This document shows, in pieces, positions 52,398 through 60,969 of a stretch of 64,000 nt of DNA. The notes under the pieces were generated by a model that worked only from the letters and a program-made list of their open reading frames with translations, did not search any database and had not been told where the DNA came from. The stretch spans positions 58,921-122,920 of the forward strand of contig CASDPF010000003.1 in the NCBI GenBank assembly GCA_949282215.1. Reading direction: 5' to 3'. Source of the DNA: an uncultured bacterium. GTDB lineage: Bacteria > Cyanobacteriota > Vampirovibrionia > Gastranaerophilales > Gastranaerophilaceae. Both the position numbers and the translations under genes were made by a program. How positions within the stretch are numbered: the first letter of the stretch is position 1; the number at the start of each line of letters is the position of its first letter.

Positions 52398-55064
52398 ATG
52401 TCGACAGGAATAGATAATTTTATAAATAAAAAAGAACAAGCTCAAATTTATCTCAAAACTCAAGTAACTCAAAACAATATTCAAAATCGGACGATTGAAG
52501 ATAAAGTTAGTCCTACTCCAGTAAATACTAAAGTTAGAGATGAATTTGTAAGAGAAAAAAAGAATAACGGTTTAATAAGAAAATTTTATAATTTCTTAAA
52601 AAATACAACTCATATCGGACTTGGTTCAAAGGCTGTCGATAAAGAAATTGAAAAGTTTGAAAAAGGTGAAATTACAGAGGAACAAGTAAAAAATACCATT
52701 TCAAAATATAAAAGCTCTCAACAAAATTCCGTTCAGGTTGCGGGAGATACAGCTTCTGCGGCTGTAACTATTTCCGGTTATATGTTGGCAAATAATTTTA
52801 TAAAAAAATATAAGGCAATGGATAAATTAAATGCTTTGCCTCATTACCTAAAAGGCATAAAAGAAGGAGCTAAAATCTCAGGTTTTATTAAAAAGCTTGA
52901 TTCCATGCTGCAATCAAAATCTAAAGCGACAATGTTAATGTTACCAGTTTTGGCTATAGCGGGCGGTATGACTAAACTGTTTGTAACAAAAGCTGAAAGA
53001 ATAGGTTCAAAAGAATTCAAAGTTAATAAAAAAGAATTTACTGATAAAAAAGAGTTAAAAGCAGAGAAGAAAAAAGCAAGAAAAGCAAGACGCAAAACTA
53101 ATTTTAAAAACTTCTTAACTGGAGCTGTAAATGGACTGCTTGCACCAGTCACAGCTATAGCCGGCGGTATTGTAGGTGTGCCAGCATATATTCTTGCTAC
53201 AACGGGGCTTAGATATCAGGTAAATAATAAAGGTGATAAGTCTTTAAAAGATTTTGCACAGGTATTCAAAGATAATGCTGTTGTAAACAGCTTGGCGACT
53301 TTGGCTGTTGCAATTCCTGCATTTAAGAAAGCTAACTATAGTCATGTTCTTGGAAAAAATTTAAATAAAGTGGTAGAGAATTTGAGTGGTGTAAAACTTG
53401 CATTCCCTGATTTACCTTCTTCAAAATCAGCGTATCAGGAATTAGAAGATATTTTAATTAATTCTGAACCTGTTCAAAAAATAATAAATCCAACCGGTAA
53501 TTCTGTATATTTAGCTTTAGATGACAGGATTACGGCTTTAACGGAAGAAAATATTTTTGCGGTTAAATTTTTACAAATAAAAAATAAAGGTTTGTTAACT
53601 GGCAAGTATAATAATTATATGGAACTTTCTGATGCATTAAGAGAATGTTGTCCGCCTACTCGCACATTGGAAGAAGCTCAAGCTCATATAAATAAACTTT
53701 GGGGTTCTTCCGATTATAAAGTATCAAAACTTTTAGGTGTTGGAACTATTGCTGAAACGTATTTAGCTAAAGATAAAACCGGTAAAGAAGTTTGTATTAA
53801 GGTTTTGAAAAATGGCATAAATGCAGAAAAAATAGCAAAAGATAAAGAAAAATTCGTAAAACTTATTACCGGTGATATTCCAGCTGATAAGCTTAATGAT
53901 AACCAAAAATATTTGCTGAAGAATATAGAAGATTTGGCTGATGGAATCGCAAAAGAAGTTGATTTTGTAAATGAAATGAATGCAGCAAAAGAATTGAAAA
54001 AATATACCCAAGTCGCAGATGTAGTAGTTCCAAAAGATGTTAAACCGGGCATTTATATTATGGAAAAAGCTCCTGGTATCAGTATAAAGACTCTTGTAGA
54101 TTATTATGATTGTGAACGAGATTTAAAATGGTTGCGTAGAGATCTTAAAAAACATCCTGAATCAGGTGATGTTATTCAAAATATGATTAAAGTTGAAGAA
54201 CAAAAATTGCACACAATTAAATCAAGAGCTCCTGAGTTTGAAGATTTTGATTTAACACCTGCACAAATTAAAAAATTACTAAAAACATATATTGATTTGC
54301 AGGTTGAACAATTTGCAAAGATTGATAAAAACGGAAAAGTTATTCATGCTGATATTCACCCTGGAAACATATTTATCAATTTAGAGGCTCTAAAATCAGG
54401 CAAAGGTAAATTGTTAACCCTCATTGATACAGGCAATACCGTCAAACTCTCTAAAGAACAGGCAATGGCTTCATTAAAGGTTGTTAGCTTTATTAAAAAC
54501 GGAAATACAAAAGATTTGACTAATATTGTATTGCAAGATGCAATATTACCGAAAGGTTTGTCAAAGGAAGACGCTTTTGTTAAAGTTGAAAAAGATTTAA
54601 AAACTATATTCTTCGATAATAAAACGAAAATTGATTCAATGAATATGGAAACTTTCTATGCTTTATCTGACAATATTTTGAGAAAATATAATATTATTCC
54701 GAATAATACTCAATTAAATCTTAATAAAGCCAAAGTTTCAGCGAAGAATTCTTTTGAAAACTTATTTGAATCATTCTTTGAACAAAAATATGGAAATAAA
54801 TCTCTTGATGAAGCTACAAAAGCCGAAATTGTTGCTACAGTCGCACAGGCAACAAAAGATATGGCTGATATCGGGGTGAAATATCAATCAGCAAATTCAG
54901 TTCAGGAAACAAAGAACTTATTCCAAATGTCGTTAAAAGAAGCATGGAATTTCTTAAGAAATAAAAATATGTTAAAAACTAACAGCGTGGAACATTTGAC
55001 TTATACAATGAAACAAAACATGCCAAGACCGAAAATAAAAATTTATGATAATTTAGAAGTCTAA
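52398..55064 (+). CDS. AarF/ABC1/UbiB-type kinase-like protein with N-terminal membrane segments
   Basis: 888 residues from the ATG at 52398 (AAGGGG site 6 bp upstream). The C-terminal half is an ABC1-type atypical kinase: glycine/alanine loop LLGVGTIAETYLAKD (about 446-460), Lys468 in VCIKVLK, catalytic VIHADIHPGNIF (650-659; Asp652, Asn657) and LIDTG (Asp677) in place of DFG. The N-terminal 330 residues contain about four hydrophobic segments (VAGDTASAAVTISGYML, ATMLMLPVLAIAGGMTKLF, LLAPVTAIAGGIVGVPAYIL, VVNSLATLAVAIPAF) and a very basic stretch. UbiB proteins support quinone or lipid metabolism and usually have C-terminal membrane helices, so this order is unusual. Confidence 0.78.
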   Translation: MSTGIDNFINKKEQAQIYLKTQVTQNNIQNRTIEDKVSPTPVNTKVRDEFVREKKNNGLIRKFYNFLKNTTHIGLGSKAVDKEIEKFEKGEITEEQVKNTISKYKSSQQNSVQVAGDTASAAVTISGYMLANNFIKKYKAMDKLNALPHYLKGIKEGAKISGFIKKLDSMLQSKSKATMLMLPVLAIAGGMTKLFVTKAERIGSKEFKVNKKEFTDKKELKAEKKKARKARRKTNFKNFLTGAVNGLLAPVTAIAGGIVGVPAYILATTGLRYQVNNKGDKSLKDFAQVFKDNAVVNSLATLAVAIPAFKKANYSHVLGKNLNKVVENLSGVKLAFPDLPSSKSAYQELEDILINSEPVQKIINPTGNSVYLALDDRITALTEENIFAVKFLQIKNKGLLTGKYNNYMELSDALRECCPPTRTLEEAQAHINKLWGSSDYKVSKLLGVGTIAETYLAKDKTGKEVCIKVLKNGINAEKIAKDKEKFVKLITGDIPADKLNDNQKYLLKNIEDLADGIAKEVDFVNEMNAAKELKKYTQVADVVVPKDVKPGIYIMEKAPGISIKTLVDYYDCERDLKWLRRDLKKHPESGDVIQNMIKVEEQKLHTIKSRAPEFEDFDLTPAQIKKLLKTYIDLQVEQFAKIDKNGKVIHADIHPGNIFINLEALKSGKGKLLTLIDTGNTVKLSKEQAMASLKVVSFIKNGNTKDLTNIVLQDAILPKGLSKEDAFVKVEKDLKTIFFDNKTKIDSMNMETFYALSDNILRKYNIIPNNTQLNLNKAKVSAKNSFENLFESFFEQKYGNKSLDEATKAEIVATVAQATKDMADIGVKYQSANSVQETKNLFQMSLKEAWNFLRNKNMLKTNSVEHLTYTMKQNMPRPKIKIYDNLEV

Positions 55065-55073
55065 TATAAATTA

Positions 55074-55108
55074 AAAAACATGCATTGTTTATAAGAATGC
55101 ATGTTTTT
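55074..55108 (+). terminator. Rho-independent terminator after the AarF-like gene
   Basis: 13-bp stem AAAAACATGCATT/AATGCATGTTTTT with a 9-base loop and terminal T-run; symmetric enough to act in both directions. Confidence 0.9.
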
Positions 55109-55134
55109 ATTAGTATTAAGTTAATTAAAATATT

Positions 55135-55617
55135 TTATGGTGTATCAACTGGTCCTTGGCTAATAAGTTTTTCTTCATATTTTATAGGTTCAAGAGCCTC
55201 ATAAATTTTAAATTTGTCATGAGTATCTTCTCCTACCAGTTTGAGTTTGCTTGATACTACACGTTCTCTAATTTCTTTTGTAAAATTTTTATTTTTATCT
55301 CTTATCGTAAATTCTTTTGTAATCTTTTCAGGAATAAACATGTCTTTTTGACCGTTTTTGCCTAAAATTTTTGCAAACTGTATATCAAAATCTCTTTGTT
55401 GAGCCATGTGTCCCATTTCAATATAGTTTCTGTGATAAGCATGTCCTTTAATCCATCTGTTTGTCGCTCTTTTTAGGGTTCCGACGTAATTCCCGTTTCT
55501 GTCTTTAAAATGACATTCTTTCATAGGCGTTATGTTTCTTGTGACATAGCTGTTATGTCCGTATGCTTTTGCTCCACAATCTCTAAGTGCTGTTGTAATT
55601 GGTGAAATATTGACCAT
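55135..55617 (-). CDS. Protein of unknown function
   Basis: 160 residues, mostly basic and polar, no signal peptide. It starts MVNISPITTALRDCGAKAYG, preceded by an AAAGGGG site. Segments such as FKDRNGNYVGTLKRATNRWIKGHAYHRNYIEMGH suggest a small alpha/beta domain with several His and one Cys pair, but no family is recognised. It is convergent with the AarF-like gene. Confidence 0.6.
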   Translation of the reverse strand: MVNISPITTALRDCGAKAYGHNSYVTRNITPMKECHFKDRNGNYVGTLKRATNRWIKGHAYHRNYIEMGHMAQQRDFDIQFAKILGKNGQKDMFIPEKITKEFTIRDKNKNFTKEIRERVVSSKLKLVGEDTHDKFKIYEALEPIKYEEKLISQGPVDTP

Positions 55618-55707
55618 TATTCTACCCCTTTCATAATAAACCTAACATTCTAAGTAAATCATGAAGGCTGATCTTTTTCTATTAATAATTTAGAATAATT
55701 TACATGC

Positions 55708-56049
55708 TTACCATTTTTTGAAAATAAAAAATACCGCTAGAACTACAAAAAAGAAACCAACTAAATAATTCCATTTGAACTGTTCTTTTAAATAAAAAAC
55801 GGAAAAGAAGCTGAATACGATAAGTGTAATGACTTCTTGAATAGTTTTTAATTGAGCGGCATTATATACATAACTGCCGATTCTGTTTGCAGGGACTTGA
55901 AAGCAGTATTCAAAAAACGCTATTCCCCAACTTACAAGTACAACAAGCATTATAGGTGCAGCCTTAAATTTTAAATGCCCGTACCAGGCAAAAGTCATAA
56001 ATATATTTGAAATTGTAAGTAATAATATTGGTGCAATAGCTTTAATCAT
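55708..56049 (-). CDS. DUF486 (DMT superfamily) small membrane protein
   Basis: 113 residues from the ATG at 56049; the longer open frame to 56283 is an artefact that reads through two tRNA genes. The start MIKAIAPILLLTISNIFMTFAWYGHLKF, the QVPANRIGS segment and four transmembrane helices match the DUF486 family of small DMT-like membrane proteins. Function unknown. A TATAAT ends 9 bp before the ATG, giving an extremely short leader. Its promoter overlaps that of the divergent tRNA cluster. Confidence 0.85.
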   Translation of the reverse strand: MIKAIAPILLLTISNIFMTFAWYGHLKFKAAPIMLVVLVSWGIAFFEYCFQVPANRIGSYVYNAAQLKTIQEVITLIVFSFFSVFYLKEQFKWNYLVGFFFVVLAVFFIFKKW

Positions 56050-56080
56050 AACAAGTAAATTATACAACAAATAAAAACTC

Positions 56081-56109
56081 TTGACTTTTAATTTTTTTCT
56101 TAATAAAAT
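56081..56109 (+). promoter_or_regulatory. Promoter of the tRNA-Thr/Thr/Tyr cluster
   Basis: TTGACT (56081-56086), a 17-bp spacer and TAAAAT (56104-56109), 11 bp before the first tRNA. Confidence 0.72.
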
Positions 56110-56120
56110 AAATTCTGTTA

Positions 56121-56192
56121 GCCGGCATAGCTCAACGGTAGAGCAACGGTTTTGTAAACCGTAGGTTGTAGGTTCGATTCCTATTGCCGGCT
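56121..56192 (+). tRNA. tRNA-Thr (anticodon TGT)
   Basis: Complete 72-nt cloverleaf. Acceptor GCCGGCA/TGCCGGC, anticodon loop TTTTGTAAA in a CGG/CCG stem, T loop GGTTCGATTCC, discriminator T. CCA not encoded. Confidence 0.95.
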
Positions 56193-56210
56193 TTTTGCAC
56201 CTTGAGACAA

Positions 56211-56282
56211 GCCTTTGTGGCGCAGGGGTAGCGCACTCCCTTGGTAAGGGAGAGGCCACGGGTTCAAATCCCGTCAAAGGCA
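56211..56282 (+). tRNA. tRNA-Thr (anticodon GGT)
   Basis: Complete 72-nt cloverleaf. Acceptor GCCTTTG/CAAAGGC, anticodon loop CTTGGTAAG in a CTCC/GGAG stem, T loop GGTTCAAATCC, discriminator A. CCA not encoded. It lies 18 bp after the first tRNA-Thr. Confidence 0.95.
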
Positions 56283-56330
56283 TTTGTGCTATCTGGCAGG
56301 AATATCAGGGTGATGATGAAAATTGAATAT

Positions 56331-56416
<86 letters not shown>

Positions 56417-56420
56417 TTTT

Positions 56421-56442
56421 AAAGAGCCGTAAGGCTCTTTTT
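56421..56442 (+). terminator. Rho-independent terminator of the tRNA cluster
   Basis: Stem AAAGAGCC/GGCTCTTT with a GTAA tetraloop and T-run. Confidence 0.92.
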
Positions 56443-56458
56443 GTTTTACAGAATATTG

Positions 56459-57082
56459 TTATTTTAATTCCGGATATTTTTCTATTAATTTAGATAAGTC
56501 CCTTGAATTTATATTAATTACAGGTTCTTTTTGAAAGAGCATTTTTAAGTTAGAATTAAATCCGTTAAAAAATTCATGATATTTATTTTTGTATTTCATT
56601 AGACAATTTTGTGCATAATCAGCAATTCCAAACCAAGGGTCTATGATAATTTCTTTTTTTCCATGCCTAAATCTTACTGCTACATGATCATAGTCTACTA
56701 ATTTATTATTTTTGGTGTCATAGCCGTAAACACCTACTATAGCTACGTCTTTTAAGTTTTTGTTCTTGCAGGATATATATGTAATATCAGCCAGTTCTCC
56801 ACAGTTTGCACATTTGTATTTTTTAGTGAGTTTAAGTAATGTTTTATAGTATGAATATTCGCTTGACGCATTACTTTCCTGCCATCTTATAGTATTTAAA
56901 TTTTTTTCAATATTTTGAAATAATTGTTCGTATTTTTCAGGCTTACCAAAGTTAATCCAGCTATATGACGGGGAAATATGCGGAAATGCTGTATTTATAT
57001 CTCTGCATATTTTATCTGCTTTTTTGACAATTGCAGAACGTCCTGTAAAGTTATATTGTGATTGTATTTTAGGTATATTCAT
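56459..57082 (-). CDS. Transglutaminase/papain-fold cysteine protein with N-terminal FTG motif
   Basis: 207 residues. A Cys-His-Asp triad in the transglutaminase-like order is visible: Cys94 in CANCGELADITYI, His133 in DYDHVAVRF and Asp148 in IIIDPWFGIAD. The ELADI and DPWFG contexts are typical of transglutaminase-like and effector-type cysteine proteins. The N-terminus MNIPKIQSQYNFTGRSAIV has no signal peptide but carries the F-T-G motif seen in another protein of this window. It might act as a protease, deamidase or amidase; the substrate is unknown. The TATTCAT-reading start region lacks a strong Shine-Dalgarno. Confidence 0.72.
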   Translation of the reverse strand: MNIPKIQSQYNFTGRSAIVKKADKICRDINTAFPHISPSYSWINFGKPEKYEQLFQNIEKNLNTIRWQESNASSEYSYYKTLLKLTKKYKCANCGELADITYISCKNKNLKDVAIVGVYGYDTKNNKLVDYDHVAVRFRHGKKEIIIDPWFGIADYAQNCLMKYKNKYHEFFNGFNSNLKMLFQKEPVININSRDLSKLIEKYPELK

Positions 57083-57239
57083 ATTTATTACAATGCAAAA
57101 GTTAAAAAAAATTGCTAAATTTTTTGTATATTAATGTAAATATTTTTATTTTATTTAATTAAATTCTATCAAAATAAAATTTTTATAAATTTTATTTTAG
57201 TATTACGAAATCTATATAGACAAAAAGATTGTTAACGCT

Positions 57240-58022
57240 ATGAAAGTAAAATTAAATCTAAATCCATCAAAATCTAAAATAAAATCGGATATTGATTCGC
57301 TAATGTCAAAACAAATTAAAAATACTCCATTTTTAGAGGAGAATAGTATTAAAAATCCTAAAAAAGCATTTGATCTTTTTGAAAGTCATATTACAAAAAC
57401 TCTTAAAAATAATAGAAAAGTTAATCAGGAAACTTTTTATCTTCAATTAAATGCAATTTGTAATGAATTTAAAAATAAATCTCAGATAGATTTGATGAAT
57501 AAAAATATTAAAAGATTTGCAGAAACTTTGGTATCATTAGGCAACGGTACGTTAGCTTCAATAATATACAGTCTTTTGATTAAATTAAATCTCGACAATC
57601 CTAAACTTCTTGAAGGGTTAGCTTTAAATGGTCTTGCTATAGCTAAAAGGTTTAATGATCCTATTCATATTATGGCCAGATGTGAAGATTTAAGACGTCT
57701 TTATGTTACAAATGGTGTACAAGATGAAAAGTTTGTAAAAGTTTTGTACGAAGAAAAGCGTGCTTTGAACTCTATTTGTACTAACTATGAAGGTGCACAG
57801 GGCAGATACAAGTCGATTAGAAGAGAAATGAAGCCTTTAAAAAATTATCAAATTATGCTAGGTGCTATAAAAATTCAAATAGCTAAAGCTATTAAAGATA
57901 AATCACCTAAAGATGCTATGCAAGAATTAAAATCCGCTTATGAGCTTCTTAAAATAGATGGAGATAAGAAGTTCATTAATGAAATTCCCCCACTTTTAGA
58001 TGAACTGGCTCCAAAAGTTTAA
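57240..58022 (+). CDS. Helical repeat-like protein of unknown function
   Basis: 260 residues, Lys/Asn/Leu-rich and predicted almost wholly helical by eye. It has paired-helix segments (LASIIYSLLIKLNLDNPKLLEGLALNGLAIAKRF; AMQELKSAYELLKIDGDKKF) reminiscent of TPR repeats. No signal peptide, transmembrane segment or catalytic motif. It is preceded by a 157-bp AT-rich gap and followed 70 bp later by another unknown gene on the same strand. Confidence 0.65.
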   Translation: MKVKLNLNPSKSKIKSDIDSLMSKQIKNTPFLEENSIKNPKKAFDLFESHITKTLKNNRKVNQETFYLQLNAICNEFKNKSQIDLMNKNIKRFAETLVSLGNGTLASIIYSLLIKLNLDNPKLLEGLALNGLAIAKRFNDPIHIMARCEDLRRLYVTNGVQDEKFVKVLYEEKRALNSICTNYEGAQGRYKSIRREMKPLKNYQIMLGAIKIQIAKAIKDKSPKDAMQELKSAYELLKIDGDKKFINEIPPLLDELAPKV

Positions 58023-58091
58023 AATATAAAGAAATGTATCAAAAAGTATTAATTTAGTAAATTTTTAATAATCAGCACCATTAGAAAAATT

Positions 58092-58754
58092 ATGATAAGT
58101 AATATTAATAAATATAAAGTTCAAAATTTCGGATTAGGCTCCTCAAATTATAAATCTAATAAAACTACCCCTAGTTTTACTGGAATACAAACTCTTACGC
58201 ATACAAATATTGGCAGTTGTATGGAAGGATATATCGGTAAAGTCAGAGTTCGGAAGGGGTCTGATAAAAGTGAAACTTTTTTAAATGTATTCAAAAAATT
58301 TATTGGTTATAACGAAGAAAATTATTCATTAAAAAATGATTTCGGTGATGTTATTGGAGAAATGAATATCAAGATTAAAAAATTTCAACCTGGCAGTTGG
58401 TCTGAATTTGAATATAAAGAAGACCCGAGTCATGTTTTTGTAGATGAACTTCGTAATTATTCAAAGCCTGATACGCCTTATTATAGACAAGGCTTAGAAT
58501 ATATGAAGGATGTAGGGACAAGGCTTCTTCAAATTGCTCAGCGTAGAAGTGATGAAGCTATGTGTAATGGTAATTTGAAGTTAATTGCTAAAAATGAATC
58601 TAAAATGTTTTATAAAAATGTAATAGGTATGGTTGAGGAATTTCCTCCGACTAAAAATAATTTTGGTCTAAAATTTAGTTTTAATAATCCTAATTCTATG
58701 ATAATTCCACCTCATAATAAAGAGCCACTTTCCCGTTTGCAAGGCGGGTTATAA
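58092..58754 (+). CDS. Protein of unknown function with N-terminal SFTG motif
   Basis: 220 residues. The Asn/Lys-rich start MISNINKYKVQNFGLGSSNY leads to TPSFTGIQTL, the same short F-T-G motif at the end of a disordered N-terminus as in the transglutaminase-like protein. The body (NDFGDVIGEMNIKIKKF, SHVFVDELRNYSKPDTPYYRQGLEYMKDVGTRLLQIAQRRSDEAMCNGNLKLIAKN) resembles an acetyltransferase-like alpha/beta layout, in that a helix follows a VDELRNY...G-x-G-T-R-LL element, but I cannot assign a family. Confidence 0.62.
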   Translation: MISNINKYKVQNFGLGSSNYKSNKTTPSFTGIQTLTHTNIGSCMEGYIGKVRVRKGSDKSETFLNVFKKFIGYNEENYSLKNDFGDVIGEMNIKIKKFQPGSWSEFEYKEDPSHVFVDELRNYSKPDTPYYRQGLEYMKDVGTRLLQIAQRRSDEAMCNGNLKLIAKNESKMFYKNVIGMVEEFPPTKNNFGLKFSFNNPNSMIIPPHNKEPLSRLQGGL

Positions 58755-58832
58755 GTATATATAAGATTTACATAACTTTATTTATCATTGATAGATTGTT
58801 GTTTTGCGTGTACCATGTCCTATGTGTATCTT

Positions 58833-58838
58833 TATAAT
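58833..58838 (+). promoter_or_regulatory. -10 element of the SLH-protein gene
   Basis: TATAAT followed after 2 bp by GGAGGG (the Shine-Dalgarno) and the ATG at 58853. The -35 match is weak. Confidence 0.5.
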
Positions 58839-58852
58839 TTGGAGGGTTGGAT

Positions 58853-60007
58853 ATGAAAAATCTAATCAAAGTTTTACTCGCAACATTTGTATTTGCATTT
58901 AGTATAATGCCATCAATGGCGTTTCAATTCCCTGATGTTGCAAAAGATCATTGGGCAGCATCTCAAATTGATGAATTGTCTGATAAAGGTGTAATTGTAG
59001 GTTATCCTGACGGTACGTTCAAGCCTGATGATAATGTTACCAGAGCTGAGTTCGCGTCCATGGCAATTAGAGCTTTGGGACAAGAACATGCTTCGGTCGC
59101 TCAGCCTGTAAATTTTACTGACATAGATTCTGAATATTGGGCTTATGACTCAATTCAAAAAGCTTTATATTTTGATTTGATATCTTGTCCTGATGGAGGA
59201 GATATTTTCAGACCGGATGATACTGTAACAAGAGAAGAATCTATGACTGTTGCAGTTAATGCTTTAACTACAGAAGAAATCAGTGCTGAAAAAGCTAAAT
59301 CTGTGCTTTTGAAGTATGCTGATGCAAATTCAATCCCTGAATCTTTTGTTATCCCAGCAGGAAAAGCTGAAATCTTGGATATGATAGTTACAATGCCAGT
59401 TGATAATGGTAAAAAAGCCAGCTTGGAACCTACAAGACCTGCTACAAGAGCCGAAGTCGCAGCTATTCTTTATAACATGATGGAGCAGGCAAAACTTAAT
59501 CCGAATGCAAAGCTTGCTGAAGCTATGAGAAAGAAAACCGGAGAGGGTTTTGTTATTGAAAATGCTACAGTCCAAGGAAGTATCGGTATTATCCCTGAAG
59601 GTACGATTGTTCCCGTTCAATTGACAAAATATATCAGTTCTCAATCTTCTCAAGCAGGAGATTTGTATGTAGCAGTAGCTCCACAAAATTATGTAACAAA
59701 AGACAAATTTATTTTGGTATATAAAGGTTCAACCCTAAAAGGTCAGTTAATTGACGTAAGAAGCGGTAAATGGTTTGTAAGAAACGGTGTGTTGATTTTA
59801 GATAATTCCCTAATTACAACAAACAATGACCAGACTGCAGCTTTCCAAGGTGTTGGTGATGTTAAAAAACATAGAAACCTATTTATGAAAATAGTAAGAG
59901 CAGTATTGAAAGGTGAAAAATTAGAAGTCACTCCGGAAAATACGGTTAACTTGAAATTATTAAAACCTGTTAAAATTGATTTAACAAACGGTTGGATATT
60001 TGAATAA
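58853..60007 (+). CDS. SLH-domain cell-envelope protein
   Basis: 384 residues from the ATG at 58853 (GGAGGG site). Signal peptide LLATFVFAFSIMPSMA, then three S-layer-homology repeats at about 22-65 (FPDVAKDHWAASQIDELSDKGVIVGYPDGTFKPDDNVTRAEF), 87-130 (FTDIDSEYWAYDSIQ..., FRPDDTVTREE) and 150-215 (TRPATRAEVAAILYNMM). The C-terminal half is a beta-rich domain (GSIGIIPEGTIVPVQL, FILVYKGSTLKGQLIDV). SLH repeats bind cell-wall-linked glycans; in cyanobacteria and Negativicutes they tether outer-membrane proteins to peptidoglycan. The C-terminal part resembles no porin barrel, so a periplasmic or wall-attached accessory role is inferred. Confidence 0.87.
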   Translation: MKNLIKVLLATFVFAFSIMPSMAFQFPDVAKDHWAASQIDELSDKGVIVGYPDGTFKPDDNVTRAEFASMAIRALGQEHASVAQPVNFTDIDSEYWAYDSIQKALYFDLISCPDGGDIFRPDDTVTREESMTVAVNALTTEEISAEKAKSVLLKYADANSIPESFVIPAGKAEILDMIVTMPVDNGKKASLEPTRPATRAEVAAILYNMMEQAKLNPNAKLAEAMRKKTGEGFVIENATVQGSIGIIPEGTIVPVQLTKYISSQSSQAGDLYVAVAPQNYVTKDKFILVYKGSTLKGQLIDVRSGKWFVRNGVLILDNSLITTNNDQTAAFQGVGDVKKHRNLFMKIVRAVLKGEKLEVTPENTVNLKLLKPVKIDLTNGWIFE

Positions 60008-60008
60008 C

Positions 60009-60041
60009 AAAAAAAGCTCCCGATATTTCGGGAGCTTTTTT
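60009..60041 (+). terminator. Bidirectional terminator between the SLH gene and the prepilin gene
   Basis: 8-bp stem GCTCCCGA/TCGGGAGC with a TATT tetraloop, flanked by seven A and six T. It serves both convergent genes. Confidence 0.95.
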
Positions 60042-60913
60042 AGAATATAATAGGATAATCTTTAGGAATTTTGAAATTGTTATTCCATATTAAAAATGTA
60101 CAAATCATAACTCTTGGTAGTGAGCCTATTGGATATTCATTTTCTGATATACAACCATTGATATATTGAGTACGTTTTGATTCTTTATAGCTATCTTGAA
60201 TTAGTTGGTACACTTTAAATACATTATTTTTTCTGGTAAATTCTAATGAAAATACGTCTCTGCCTATAACTTTATCTTGTTTATCAGGTTTAAGATATAT
60301 ATAAAAATATCCCATTTGGTCTCCTCCTCTTGCTATATAGCATAGTCCTTGACCATTTGTTAGCTTGTAGCATTTTGCGTATCCAGGGGAGATATATGTT
60401 CTTGTAGTTTGTCCTCTATATTTAAAATATTTTTGAGAGTCTGTTTTATTGTAACTTTGAGTTATTTTAAAATGTTTTTTGAAATACTTTTCAAATACAG
60501 CTTCGCTATGTTCATAAGAGAAGCCATTAACATTATTTACATCATCAAAATTTTTAGTTGTAATTTCAAATCCAATCCCATTTTCAACTTCAGCCCATTT
60601 TACTGCATTAGAAATTAATGAATAGGCTTGTTTTAATTGGTTTTCTACAATTGTTTTTCGATATTTTTGAACCAATGCAGGCAAAGTCATTGCCGCTACT
60701 ATTCCTATAATCCCGAGTGTTATTAAAACTTCCGCTAATGTAAAACCGTTATAAGGAGTTAAAATTTTAAATACATTTTTTCTGTTGAATATTCTATAAA
60801 TTTTAGAGGCAAAGTCAAATGGAAATAATATCCCTAAAAACCTTAACCAAGGCTCGTTTAACCTATGACCCCCCCCCCCTCAGGGAAAATCCTTTTGTAA
60901 CAAGTGTTTTCAT
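60040..60913 (-). CDS. Prepilin-type protein, third copy, with G11-tract frameshift (phase-off in this assembly)
   Basis: An ATG at 60913 with a GGAGG site reads MKTLVTKGFSLR, runs into eleven G (60879-60869), and then stops at a TAG just beyond. If one G is removed the frame continues for 56 residues to the prepilin site (TPYNG, then FTLAEVLITLGIIGIVAAMT) and on to the stop at 60040, about 290 residues in all. Without that change no ATG, GTG or TTG precedes the prepilin helix in frame; the first ATG is after it (60690), which would give a protein without a signal. The C-terminal region (Tyr/Lys-rich, SPGYAKCYKLTNGQGLCY, NGCISENEYP) resembles other lineage prepilins. So the gene is switched off as sequenced, by phase variation or by a sequencing error in the tract. 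Confidence 0.8.
60869..60879 (-). repeat. Homopolymeric tract of eleven G (minus strand)
   Basis: Eleven C on the plus strand. It is located about 35 bp inside the leader of the third prepilin gene and has the same length and context as the tract at 3884-3894. Confidence 0.9.
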
Positions 60914-60969
60914 ACGTTTGACCTCCTTTTATATCTTTATTATAACATATATAAGCCCCGTTAGCAATA

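Noticed and set aside
56050..56283. N-terminal extension of the DUF486 gene (reading LTGFEPVASPLPR...)
   Set aside because: It is the antisense translation of tRNA-Thr genes, a well-known false extension; the true start at 56049 has a -10 box just upstream.
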